Program-made: the position numbers and the translations under genes
Notes under the pieces: generated by a model
What the model saw: only the letters and a program-made list of their open reading frames with translations
Told to the model about the DNA's origin: nothing
Database searches by the model: none
In this document: one piece after another, positions 8,730-16,000 of the stretch
Layout of the letters: every line of letters begins with the position of its first letter
How positions within the stretch are numbered: position 1 is the stretch's first letter
DNA from: Glandiceps talaboti
Lineage: Eukaryota; Hemichordata; Enteropneusta; Spengelidae
Direction: 5' to 3'
Assembly: GCF_964340395.1 (NCBI RefSeq)
Contig: NC_135559.1
Location: forward strand, 14,862,563 to 14,878,562
Length of the DNA: 16,000 nt

Positions 8730-9432
8730 TTAGAAATGCAGAACCCACAGCGGTGGCATGCAAATGTGTAGATACAAGGCATATTCTAGCAATAACTATG
8801 TCGAAATTGGGGAACAGGGTTATTTGTTATGTCTATTCAAGACTACTAGTAATATCTTACATATCGATATTGGAACAGGGTTCATTTCCATGTCTGTATC
8901 TGTTTAGTTGCAACAATAGTGTTTAGTTTGTGTCGATCTCAGAAAACCAAAACCAGGGTAATAACATCAGTGTTGGAAACTTGTCTCATATTCACCAATT
9001 ACACATCCCATGCACAAGCTTTACCCCCAAGTGGAAAGATGTGGTCAATTTTTTTTAGAATGTTTGTTTCTCTTTCATCTTTTAAGTGTGACAAAAAGAA
9101 GATTTGAGCATGTAACTTAAAAAGTGAGATGGAATGTTGTGGCTGGAATTAATACTTAAAGGTCTGTGTTGGTTCTTGATTGAAATTAGCCCCCAAAAAA
9201 TTGTCAGGCAGAGCTATTGAAAAAATTGATCCTACCTAAATCTTATGGATCCATTGATGATGTAGACATAATAACTTGGGATTGAATTGTGGGCCTTTAA
9301 ATGGTGACACAAACATGGTGAGGGGTTTCATCAGAAGCTTATTAGAAGAGCAAGAAAAAAGAAAATTGATGTTTCACCACAATATCAATTTTTAAACAAG
9401 CATAACAATTGTAATATATCGTATACATGTAT

Positions 9433-9639
9433 GTTTGTAGCTCAATACATTGTACATACAATAACAAACCTTTTTACACGTCTTTTTTGGCTTTTTGCAA
9501 TGTTCACTTACTAACACAGACTTTGTCAATGTTGATTCTTTCACATTGATTTTCCAAGTAGGACGTCAAGATAAACTATTTTATAAATTAAAATCCAAAA
9601 TTAATACCCAATCCTCATCCACATAGCCACACTTTAAAG
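9433..9639. repeat. Right half of foldback repeat F1 in the 3' UTR
   Basis: From GTTTGTAGCTCAATACATTG to CACATAGCCACACTTTAAAG it matches the right half of the intron-10 element. The inferred terminal consensus is CTTTAAAGTGTGGCTATG on the opposite strand. Confidence 0.5.
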
Positions 9640-9832
9640 TAGTTATGCTTTATATATAAAATATACATATTATGTATATTGGCATTGTTATTATTTGTGA
9701 ATAGATATCCATATTGAGCATAAGAGTTTTATATTTAAAAAGTGTATAATGTATATTTGTACTTATGTTAATTTGTAGATTGTAAGATATTAATAGTTGA
9801 CTTCATTTTATAGTTGTATGTATACAACATAG

Positions 9833-10079
9833 AGTGGCACAAGTTGCATTTCTAGTTTTTTTACTCCAGTGAAAATAATTACATAAAACCTTGATTTAAC
9901 TATTCTAGTGGAATGGTAATGTCAATGCATGCCTTGTACATCGTCGAAAACCACAGCCTCTTTTTACAGCACAGTCCAAGAGATTATTTGTCGGTGTCGC
10001 TGACGAAATAACAGCTTTGGTTTGTGTGAATGGCCTTGTAGGACATTACAATTGTCTTCTGGCATTGTTAGAACAGTTG
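9833..10079 (+). repeat. Dispersed repeat R2, copy in 3' UTR
   Basis: Shares both ends with 4587-4980 (AGTGGCACAA, TTTACTCCAGTGAAAATA, TTACATAAAACC; GACATTACAATTGTCTTCTG) but has a shorter middle. Confidence 0.5.
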
Positions 10080-10456
10080 ATTGTACAGTAGGGATTTCCT
10101 GAACACTTTTTATATGTACAAAAAAATTACATTATTGGATTATTCAGGTACGAGTTCCTTCACTTGCTAGTGATGGTCAAGTCTAGAGCAGTTACTGGAA
10201 TACTGAAAATGCCTTTTACAAAGTTGTGCCCCAAAAGATATAAAGTCAGTTTCTGCACCTTTTAAGCGTGTTACAAAGAAGTTATGTTTTATGTATATAG
10301 GATATATATGTGTATACTGTGTGTATAGTGGCATTGTTGCTATGCTCAGATATAATGATACATTTCATCTTGTGCAGTTTTATACAAAAATGTATTATGT
10401 ATATTTGTAATACTGTATACTATATTTACAATTCTGTTATATGTGCATAGACTACT

Positions 10457-10462
10457 AATAAA
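10457..10462 (+). terminator. Candidate polyadenylation signal AATAAA
   Basis: Canonical hexamer in ACTACTAATAAAACAAGCC, about 1.73 kb past the stop codon, with a GGTGTGTTTT GT-rich stretch about 35 nt downstream. Possible but unproven; earlier variant signals may be used. Confidence 0.5.
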
Positions 10463-10559
10463 ACAAGCCTTCATTGAAGACATTTGCCCCCAACTGGTGT
10501 GTTTTATGGCAAATTAGAATGGTAGACATATCTCTAGATACAACATTTCATAATTTAAT

Positions 10560-10745
10560 TATTGACCCATTTCCTATTTGACCTTGAATATGGAGGTCAA
10601 AGTCAAAGGTCAAGATATAAAAAGAAAGCTGGCTTTTGGGTTATAGGCATATATATGGAGTCTTTGTGTATTCAACTTCTTGAGTTAATGTAGAAAGAAA
10701 CATTTCGGTCATTTCACCTTGAAAATGTTTGTCAAGGTCAAAGAA
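10560..10745 (+). repeat. AGGTCA-rich intergenic segment
   Basis: Contains TGACCTTGAATATGGAGGTC AAAGTCAAAGGTCAAG, then CACCTTGAAAATG and TCAAGGTCAAAG at its end: several direct and inverted AGGTCA-type half-sites. Most likely part of a dispersed repeat; receptor binding is untested. Confidence 0.5.
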
Positions 10746-11035
10746 TGGTTTGTGTTGCAAAGATAACAACAGGGATGGATAGGTGAGTGGATAAACATTC
10801 AGAAAATGGACACATTATATGCCCCACCACATTATATGCCCCACAACAAGACCACTCCCATAGCTGCCGTGAAATAATTATAGAGCTATTGCAAATATAA
10901 CAACAGGGATGGATAGGCAAGTGAAAGTTCAGAAAACAGACACATATCCCTAGCAACAAGACAACGCCCATAGCAACAATGAAATGATGTATATTTCGAA
11001 GATAACAGGGATGGTTAGGCAAGTAGATAAAGATT
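10745..11035 (+). repeat. Tandem repeat family Y, array 1
   Basis: Three diverged units carry GATAACAACAGGGATGGATA (near 10761, 10897, 11003), followed by GGCAAGTG, AAAGTTCAGAAAA and CCCTAGCAACAAGAC/CGCCCATAGCAACA. An extra ACATTATATGCCCCACMAC duplication lies inside unit 1 (about 10831-10862). Confidence 0.5.
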
Positions 11036-11376
11036 AAAATAAACTACATATAAGGCTTAGTCATGTGGACAAACACATTTAATAATTTGTACTGTTGAAC
11101 TACACCATTACCCTCCATCCACCCTCCTCATTTTGTAGGGCACCTTCATAATTACCATTTCAGCATATTCCATTCATACGATACAGTTATCTAGATCTTG
11201 CAGTATTTTAAAGAAACTCTACCATGTGCTGTACCCTCCTGTATCTCCATGCAGCAGATAAGTTACTTGTATATGCTTTATGTATATCAATTAATTGTAA
11301 GCATTGTATATTTCATTTTTTTTTGTGATTTGTACCATACCACACTCTCTGCTCGTGTGTGTAGAGTATAAAGATC

Positions 11377-11451
11377 GGTTGATTGATTGATTGATTGGTT
11401 GGTTGGTTGATTGATTGATTGGTTGGTTGGTTGGTTGAGTTGGTTGGTTGG

Positions 11452-11484
<33 letters not shown>
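11377..11484 (+). repeat. (TTGA/TTGG)n microsatellite
   Basis: Alternating GATT and GGTT tetramers in blocks over 108 bases. It follows a GTGTGTAGAGTATAAAGATCG lead, which may be the tail of an older retroelement. Confidence 0.5.
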
Positions 11485-11565
11485 ATTCCATTATATGACA
11501 GGTTTCTTAGCCGTGAAATTCACTTGGCGTTGCCATAAAACCATTGATGGTTTAGTATAGTAGTA

Positions 11566-11596
11566 CTAGTAGTAGTACTACTACTACTACTAGTAG
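11566..11596. repeat. TAG/CTA trinucleotide hairpin
   Basis: CTAGTAGTAGTAC is followed directly by TACTACTACTACTAGTAG: a self-complementary simple repeat. Confidence 0.5.
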
Positions 11597-11639
11597 ACAC
11601 TCGGGTAGACACTGCGTCGCTGATACTGACTGAAAGATT

Positions 11640-11762
11640 GGCCGTTGTGGGCGTTCTTCTCAATCCTTTTTCACAGTCGTTAGGGGAATGATAATGGTTC
11701 CCCGCCCCCTTGGCGACGTATTTTACAGTCTACATCGCTGACAGTTGAAGTATAATATCAAG
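11640..11762 (+). other. Candidate non-coding first exon of the LRR gene
   Basis: A patch with more G+C and CpG than its surroundings (GGGCGTTC, CCCCGCCCCCTTGGCGACG) ends in a strong donor, ATCAAG|GTAAGA, at 11762/11763, and has no long open frame. The next strong downstream acceptor tied to a coding exon is at 14893, implying an intron of about 3.1 kb. The left boundary is arbitrary. This is inference. Confidence 0.5.
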
Positions 11763-12077
11763 GTAAGATTTCAGACTCCATGAATGAGGAATTCAGAATA
11801 CATATAATATAATTCTAGCCATTAGCGAAAGTGTATTTGGTTGCATGTTAAACTTTGACATGTCGTGGAAGAACGCCATAGTGACCTTGAATGTTGCGTC
11901 TCTGACTGTACGTATGTTTTAATAGCATATCAGCTGATGTACCATATTAAGTTAAGTGTCGGCCGTCCGTTCTGACCAAGACATCGCTATGCTTTGGCGT
12001 ACATTTGTAGTAATAATTACCCTATGGCCTCAACAGCGGTACCAGGGTTTTTGCTCTCGAAATACAGTCGCAGGATC

Positions 12078-12288
12078 CACAGGGGCGTGTAATATTTCAT
12101 AGATTGTTGTTTTCTTATTGCTTAGAATGCCGTTTTCTTAGGAAAATATCGTACGAATCTTGCTGCTACAAATGTATCAATCTCGTCTCTTCCCTTTACA
12201 TGTAGGAATATATATTAATCAAAAGGTTGTTATATTTAGTCTGTAGACCTGGAAAACAACAATCTATGAAATATTACACGCCCTTGTG
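12078..12288. mobile_element. 211-bp hAT-like MITE with 8-bp target-site duplication
   Basis: Left terminal repeat starts CACAGGGGCGTGTAATATTT (12078-12114). The right one, 12252-12288, is its reverse complement with one mismatch in 37. It is flanked by perfect GCAGGATC at 12070-12077 and 12289-12296. An 8-bp duplication and CA...TG ends fit the hAT superfamily. No transposase inside. Confidence 0.5.
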
Positions 12289-12410
12289 GCAGGATCCGCA
12301 TCACTCACAATGAACATATTAAATTCTATGAGCGCCCACTATAACTATCCATCATGTAAAGGCTAGTGTGGCCATGTACGTAGGCTTCTGCCATAGGGCG
12401 AGTTCGGAAT

Positions 12411-12757
12411 TATCCCAATGGTGGCAGTCCCAGACGAAGCGGGTACGCATGCTCGTTAGAAATTTCACGGAAAGGGGGTGTTTTTGTCGGCCATCTAGGG
12501 CTGGTCCGTGGAATCGTAAAAAAACCTAACATTAGGGCAAACAGTTTACATGCAGTGTATGGATTAGGTGTCCTTGAAGGTAAAAACCTCCCGGATTTCG
12601 GTGAAATAAAGGGGGTGTCTTTTGCAGTGATTTTCTCCCATATTCGCTAAAAGAGGGCTGATTTCATTTGAAGTATTCCGAGGAAAAGGGTTACATTTGA
12701 AATTTCGCCGATAAGCATGTGTACCCACCCATCCAGGGACTGCCACCACCGGGAGAG
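12411..12757. mobile_element. Degenerate foldback element (family F2)
   Basis: Arms TGGTGGCAGTCCC (12419-12431) and GGGACTGCCACCA (12736-12748) pair exactly. Pairing continues imperfectly inward (GGGTACGCATGC with GCATGTGTACCC; GAAATTTC on both sides). The ends are blurred. AAAGGGGGTGT occurs twice inside (12471, 12609). Confidence 0.5.
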
Positions 12758-12994
12758 TTATTAGCACAACTGAACTTGTAAGGCACAGCAAAGGGCAATC
12801 TGATTAAAATCCTATGTAGATGTTGGCTATTCGTTCATTGTTATTTTATCTCGGTATTATTGAACATGTATCACGAAGGTCAATTCAAGCAAAAATACTG
12901 AGATAAAATAACACTGAATGATTAGCCTACATCAAATTTTAATCAAATCTAGTAAAGGGCGAGTTCAGAATTATTTTATTAGCACAACTGAACT
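12757..12994 (+). repeat. Direct repeat of ATTAGCACAACTGAACT flanking MITE
   Basis: TTATTAGCACAACTGAACT at about 12758-12776 recurs at about 12975-12994, on either side of the M1 MITE. GGGCGAGTTCAGAATTAT at 12957 also matches GGGCGAGTTCGGAATTAT at 12397 with one change. The block looks like a duplication later split by insertion. Confidence 0.5.
12797..12951. mobile_element. Second member of MITE family M1
   Basis: Starts AATCTGATTAAAATCCTATG like the element at 1244. The inverted right end is CATCAAATTTTAATCAAATC. Inner arms GTTATTTTATCTCGGTATT and ATACTGAGATAAAATAAC pair. Flanks GCAAAGGGC (12788-12796) and GTAAAGGGC (12952-12960) form a 9-bp duplication with one mismatch. Confidence 0.5.
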
Positions 12995-13048
12995 GGTCAG
13001 CATCGGTAGTGCTATAGGTAAATTGCAAATTGCACGTGTCTGTCTATC

Positions 13049-13052
<4 letters not shown>

Positions 13053-13123
<71 letters not shown>
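13053..13123 (+). repeat. (TG)35 microsatellite
   Basis: Uninterrupted TG dinucleotides after a CTGTCTATCTGTCTG lead-in, directly before repeat array X. Confidence 0.5.
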
Positions 13124-13126
<3 letters not shown>

Positions 13127-13129
13127 CAA

Positions 13130-13640
13130 CCTAAAGTCAAAAACTGCTGGACCGATTGCCATGATAGTTGGTGGATATATTACCTTGGGTGTCTTGTTGG
13201 GAAATTGTTCAAATCAAAATGATCTTATTACCACCGGTGTGATGATTTGGGTAAAAAAAATGTGATTTTTTGTCAAAAATCTTGAACTCAAAAACTTCAG
13301 GGCAGATTGTTCTGAAATTGGGTAGGAACCATCTTAGGGGTGTGTAGAGTATGGTTTGTTCTTGACATGATGAGTCCAGTAATATGCAAATCAGGGCTGA
13401 AAATGGCTTTCGGTAAAAAATCTGTAATTCCAAAACTACTGAGCAGATTGGGATGAAATTGAATGGGGATGCATTTAGGAGTGTAGAGATGAAGAAATAT
13501 TAAGCATATCAATAATGTTCTTATCAGTGATATGCAAATTATGTATACAAATGTGAATTTTGGTCAAAAACTTGTATCTCAAAAGGTATTAGGTCAATGA
13601 GACTGAAATTTGGCGAGACGTTTCAAGAAGTTTTATTCTG
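13130..13640 (+). repeat. Tandem repeat family X, four ~145-bp units
   Basis: Each unit opens with CTNAAAAACTNCTGGGCAGAT then TG-NATGAAATTGGG-type sequence: near 13136, 13288, 13428 and 13577. Units also share CATCTTAGGGGTGT and AATATGCAAAT. Continuous with array Y to the right. Confidence 0.5.
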
Positions 13641-13667
13641 CAGATTTTGTTCAAAATATGTTGACAC

Positions 13668-14035
13668 AATTGGCCCTAGCAACAATGACCACGCCCTTAG
13701 CAACAACCAGATGCCAGTATACTTTGCTAAAATAACATTATCTGGTAGGCAAGTGAGTAAACATTCAAAAAATGTATGCAAATATTCCTAGCAACCATGA
13801 CCACGCCCAAAGCAACAACCAAATGATCAAATATATTGCAAAAATAACAACAGGGATTAATAGACCTCTTATGTTGAAAAGGTAACAGGAATTAATAGGC
13901 AAATGAATTAACATTCAAAAAATGTATGCAAATATACCAAACAACAAGACCACACCAATAGTAACAGCCAAATGATTACATATATTGCAAAGATAACAAC
14001 AGGACTGGATAGTCATTCAGCAAATGAACACCTAT
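13668..14035 (+). repeat. Tandem repeat family Y, array 2
   Basis: Three units with CCTAGCAACAATGACCACGCCC-type starts (13674, 13787, about 13943), CAACAACCAAATGAT, ATATATTGCAAARATAACAA then CAGGGAT and AACATTCAAAAAATGTATGC. Same family and orientation as the array at 10745-11035. Confidence 0.5.
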
Positions 14036-14456
14036 ACTTAGCATGAATCAGCATGTGGATAAAAAAATAAAAACTGTAAAGTTGTGCTACAAGTGACTAC
14101 TACAATGCAATGGGCGCTAATTTCTTTATTTTTCTGGCTGAATGAAGTCATGATGAGCAACATACCTAGTACCCTAGCATGAATTATATCACTGTTAAAG
14201 AATTAGTAATTGAGTTTTATATTCATTTTACAGCTTGAATTGATGAAAGTGTTTTGTCTTATTTGTTATGTTTTTGTTTTGTTTCTGCATTTGTCAAGTG
14301 GTGCCAGAGACATTCACAAACATACCTAAAATTTGACATGTGTAGCTATTGTCTTGTATCACAGCAACTTTTCAACACATACCCCGGAAGCATACTTTCT
14401 TTCTGTCTTGAGTTTGTTAGCAATTTTTCATTTTTATATTTGGTCTACGACAACCT

Positions 14457-14473
14457 CCCCCCCCCCCCCCCCC
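14457..14473 (+). repeat. (C)17 homopolymer
   Basis: Seventeen consecutive C after CAACCT. Its exact length may be a sequencing estimate. Confidence 0.5.
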
Positions 14474-14651
14474 GCTTATTCGCAATGGTCAAAGCATAGA
14501 ACAGACAAAGTTACACCTTGCTTGCATCCCTTGCTCACACCAGTAACAGGGCAGGTATTGACATGCAAGACTGTTCTTATGATTACCTTTAGAAGATATT
14601 ACTACAGTATGAAACACCTGATGGACTCCTATAGAAATCTAGAGACAGAGG

Positions 14652-14698
14652 GAGACAGACAGACAGACAGACCGACAGACAGACAGACAGACAGACAC
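14652..14698 (+). repeat. (GACA)n microsatellite
   Basis: About eleven GACA units with one ACCGACAG interruption. Confidence 0.5.
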
Positions 14699-14736
14699 AG
14701 AGAGACAGGCAAATGCAGAGAAACATACAGACTACA

Positions 14737-14820
14737 GAGAGCAGGAGAACTGGAAAAGGGAAAAGGGAAAGTGGAAGAAAGTGATGGGGAGGGAGGAAGG
14801 TGGGGAAGAAGGAACAGGAA
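14737..14820 (+). repeat. Purine-rich tract
   Basis: Almost entirely A and G (AGAGAGCAGGAGAACTGGAA, AAGGGAAAAGGGAAAG and on), ending about 75 bases before the LRR exon acceptor. A possible triplex-forming stretch; no coding role seen. Confidence 0.5.
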
Positions 14821-14893
14821 ATATGTATGTTTGTTGTAAATGATACAGTGTGCAGGGCTAATAGGGTAAAATGCCATTTCTTTCAAATTGCAG

Positions 14894-14912
14894 AGGTATT
14901 CCAACTCCTAAA
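14894..14912 (+). other. 5' UTR remainder before LRR start codon
   Basis: Nineteen bases between the acceptor CTTTCAAATTGCAG and the ATG. The context AAAATGA has A at -3, a good initiation context, and the signal peptide begins immediately, which decides this start. Confidence 0.5.
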
Positions 14913-16000
14913 ATGAGGGTGATTGCTTTACTACTGACTGCAGTGTATATCTTCAACGGAACCCTTATCGAAGGATGTCCGTCAGTGTGCATCTGTGCGT
15001 CAGCTACTAGACCAAACTGCAGAGACAAAGCTTTGACAGAGATTCCGTCCGATATTCCTTTCAATATAGACCATCTCTACCTCGGTAACAACAATTTAAC
15101 ATCAATCCCAGATGGTGCGTTTTCTACTTTCTCTCAATTAGAGTTTCTCTCCCTGCGTCATAACTATATAGGTGTAATTTCGAATGAAACATTTCGTGGT
15201 CTGTACAACCTAGACGGGTTGATTCTGTCAAACAATGGAATTACTGAAATATCCACTAACATGTTTAGTGGTACAACCACGTTGAAATACTTGTTCCTCG
15301 GTGGAAATCGTATAAATGACATCGCATACAATGCCTTCCAAGATTTAACACAGTTACGTTCCCTGTATTTGCATGACAATAGTATTGCAGAATTACAAGC
15401 TAATGCTTTCAATGGCTTGACTTCCCTGGAGCTTCTTAAACTTAGCAATAATGAAATAAGCAGTGTTGATGAGGATGCTTTCCGAGGACTTGTCAATCTC
15501 ACCGACATGTGGTTGTCGGGCAACTATCTAACCGAGCTTCCAATAGCTATTTTCAAGCACTTACCAAACCTTGAGTATCTGTTCATATCTAATAACTTAC
15601 TAACAAACATACAACCTTTCGTCGAACCCTATCTTCCCAGGCTTATACAACTCTCATTGGAGGGCAACAACTTAGTATCACTTCCTGGTAACGCGTTAAT
15701 AGGGCTGAGAAGTCTACAGATTTTGAATCTGGCCTTGAATGGCATAAAAACACTGGGTGAAGATTTCTTCAATGCGGACCTTAACATAACAGAATTGTAT
15801 CTTAGTGGCAATAAGCTGGATGCAATGCCACAGTTTAACTCTTCAGCCGTGTTATCATTCTTCAGTTCAAGTGTTACAATCCATTTAAGTCTAAATCCTA
15901 TACACGTTATTGGACCTCGTGCATTCTACGGATTTAATGGATACACTTTGAAACTATTCCAGGTTCATTTATCATTAATGGGACTAGAAGAAATAGACAA
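14913..16000 (+). CDS. Secreted or membrane leucine-rich-repeat protein, N-terminal part (runs off window)
   Basis: The frame is open from ATG 14913 to the window edge, 362 codons. Residues 1-21 are a signal peptide (MRVIALLLTAVYIFNG...). Cys22, 26, 28 and 36 form the LRRNT cap (CPSVCIC...C). From about residue 52 there are roughly twelve LRRs of about 24 residues in the typical extracellular form L-x-x-L-x-L-x-x-N-x-(I/L)-x-x-(I/L)-x-x-x-x-F. Sequons include N61 (NLT), NET, NLT (VNLTD), NIT and NSS, as expected of a secretory-pathway ectodomain. After residue about 320 the repeats become irregular. The C-terminus, which would separate a receptor, a Toll-like protein, an adhesion LRR or a secreted form, is outside the window. 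The exon starts at an acceptor (AAATTGCAG|AGG, 14893/14894), so a 5' UTR intron is likely. No function beyond extracellular protein binding is claimed. Confidence 0.5.
   Translation, partial: MRVIALLLTAVYIFNGTLIEGCPSVCICASATRPNCRDKALTEIPSDIPFNIDHLYLGNNNLTSIPDGAFSTFSQLEFLSLRHNYIGVISNETFRGLYNLDGLILSNNGITEISTNMFSGTTTLKYLFLGGNRINDIAYNAFQDLTQLRSLYLHDNSIAELQANAFNGLTSLELLKLSNNEISSVDEDAFRGLVNLTDMWLSGNYLTELPIAIFKHLPNLEYLFISNNLLTNIQPFVEPYLPRLIQLSLEGNNLVSLPGNALIGLRSLQILNLALNGIKTLGEDFFNADLNITELYLSGNKLDAMPQFNSSAVLSFFSSSVTIHLSLNPIHVIGPRAFYGFNGYTLKLFQVHLSLMGLEEID

Larger units (their letters stand above)
8730..10475 (+). other. Probable 3' UTR of SPFH-like gene
   Basis: No open frame here looks coding. The first AATAAA I see after the stop is at 10457-10462, giving a UTR of about 1.7 kb. 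It carries half of a foldback repeat (9433-9639), a relative of an intron-4 repeat (9833-10079), and a direct duplication of an AT-rich block (about 9641-9775 and 10277-10410). The true cleavage site needs transcript data. Confidence 0.5.

Noticed and set aside
10738-11022. 94-codon minus-strand frame
   Set aside because: Lies wholly in repeat array Y; no coding signs.
11291-11491. Minus-strand frame of repeated Gln-Ser-Ile-Asn
   Set aside because: Translation of the TTGA/TTGG microsatellite.
12918-13265. Frame with a long Cys-Val run
   Set aside because: The (TG)35 microsatellite joined to repeat DNA; no conserved protein features.
14333-14839. 168-codon plus-strand frame before the LRR gene
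   Set aside because: Built from poly-C, GACA and purine tracts; composition is that of simple repeats, and an acceptor follows it.
15164-15523. 119-codon minus-strand frame
   Set aside because: Antisense shadow of the LRR coding exon.

Overview
The window is animal nuclear DNA. It is AT-rich, has short exons with canonical GT/AG splice sites, and its introns and flanks are packed with microsatellites, minisatellites and small foldback transposons. The repeat landscape and the many-LRR ectodomain gene fit a marine invertebrate (hemichordate, lancelet, brachiopod or mollusc type). The sequence alone does not let me choose among these.

Layout. 1-1957 has no gene I can support: a short tandem repeat, half of a dispersed foldback repeat, a CACAG array and an intact 218-bp MITE with a 9-bp target-site duplication. 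1958-8729 (+) holds the last eleven coding exons of one gene, 417 codons plus stop, joined in frame across ten introns with matching phases. The product has a beta-rich N-terminal part, a Band 7/SPFH-like domain and a long charged helical tail, an order that recalls the shoulder and cap of the major vault protein. Its 3' UTR probably runs to an AATAAA at 10457 and is itself built partly of repeats. Intron 3 contains two decayed copies of the start of exon 4.

10476-14893 is a repeat-rich intergenic or first-intron region. It has a cluster of AGGTCA-like half-sites, two arrays of one ~110-150 bp repeat family, an array of a second ~145 bp family, three foldback elements (one hAT-like with a perfect 8-bp duplication), and TGAT, GT, GACA and poly-C tracts. 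A CpG-richer patch ending in a good splice donor at 11762/11763 could be the non-coding first exon of the next gene. 14913-16000 (+) is the 5' part of a secreted or membrane leucine-rich-repeat protein: signal peptide, LRRNT cysteine cap and about twelve LRRs, still open at the window edge.

The two genes lie head-to-tail on the same strand and nothing suggests they work together. The least ordinary items are the relic exon-4 copies, the SPFH/vault-like gene, and the set of foldback elements whose target-site duplications can still be read.

[Form note: the original answer gave no feature confidences; the uniform 0.5 is a placeholder required by the schema, not an estimate.]
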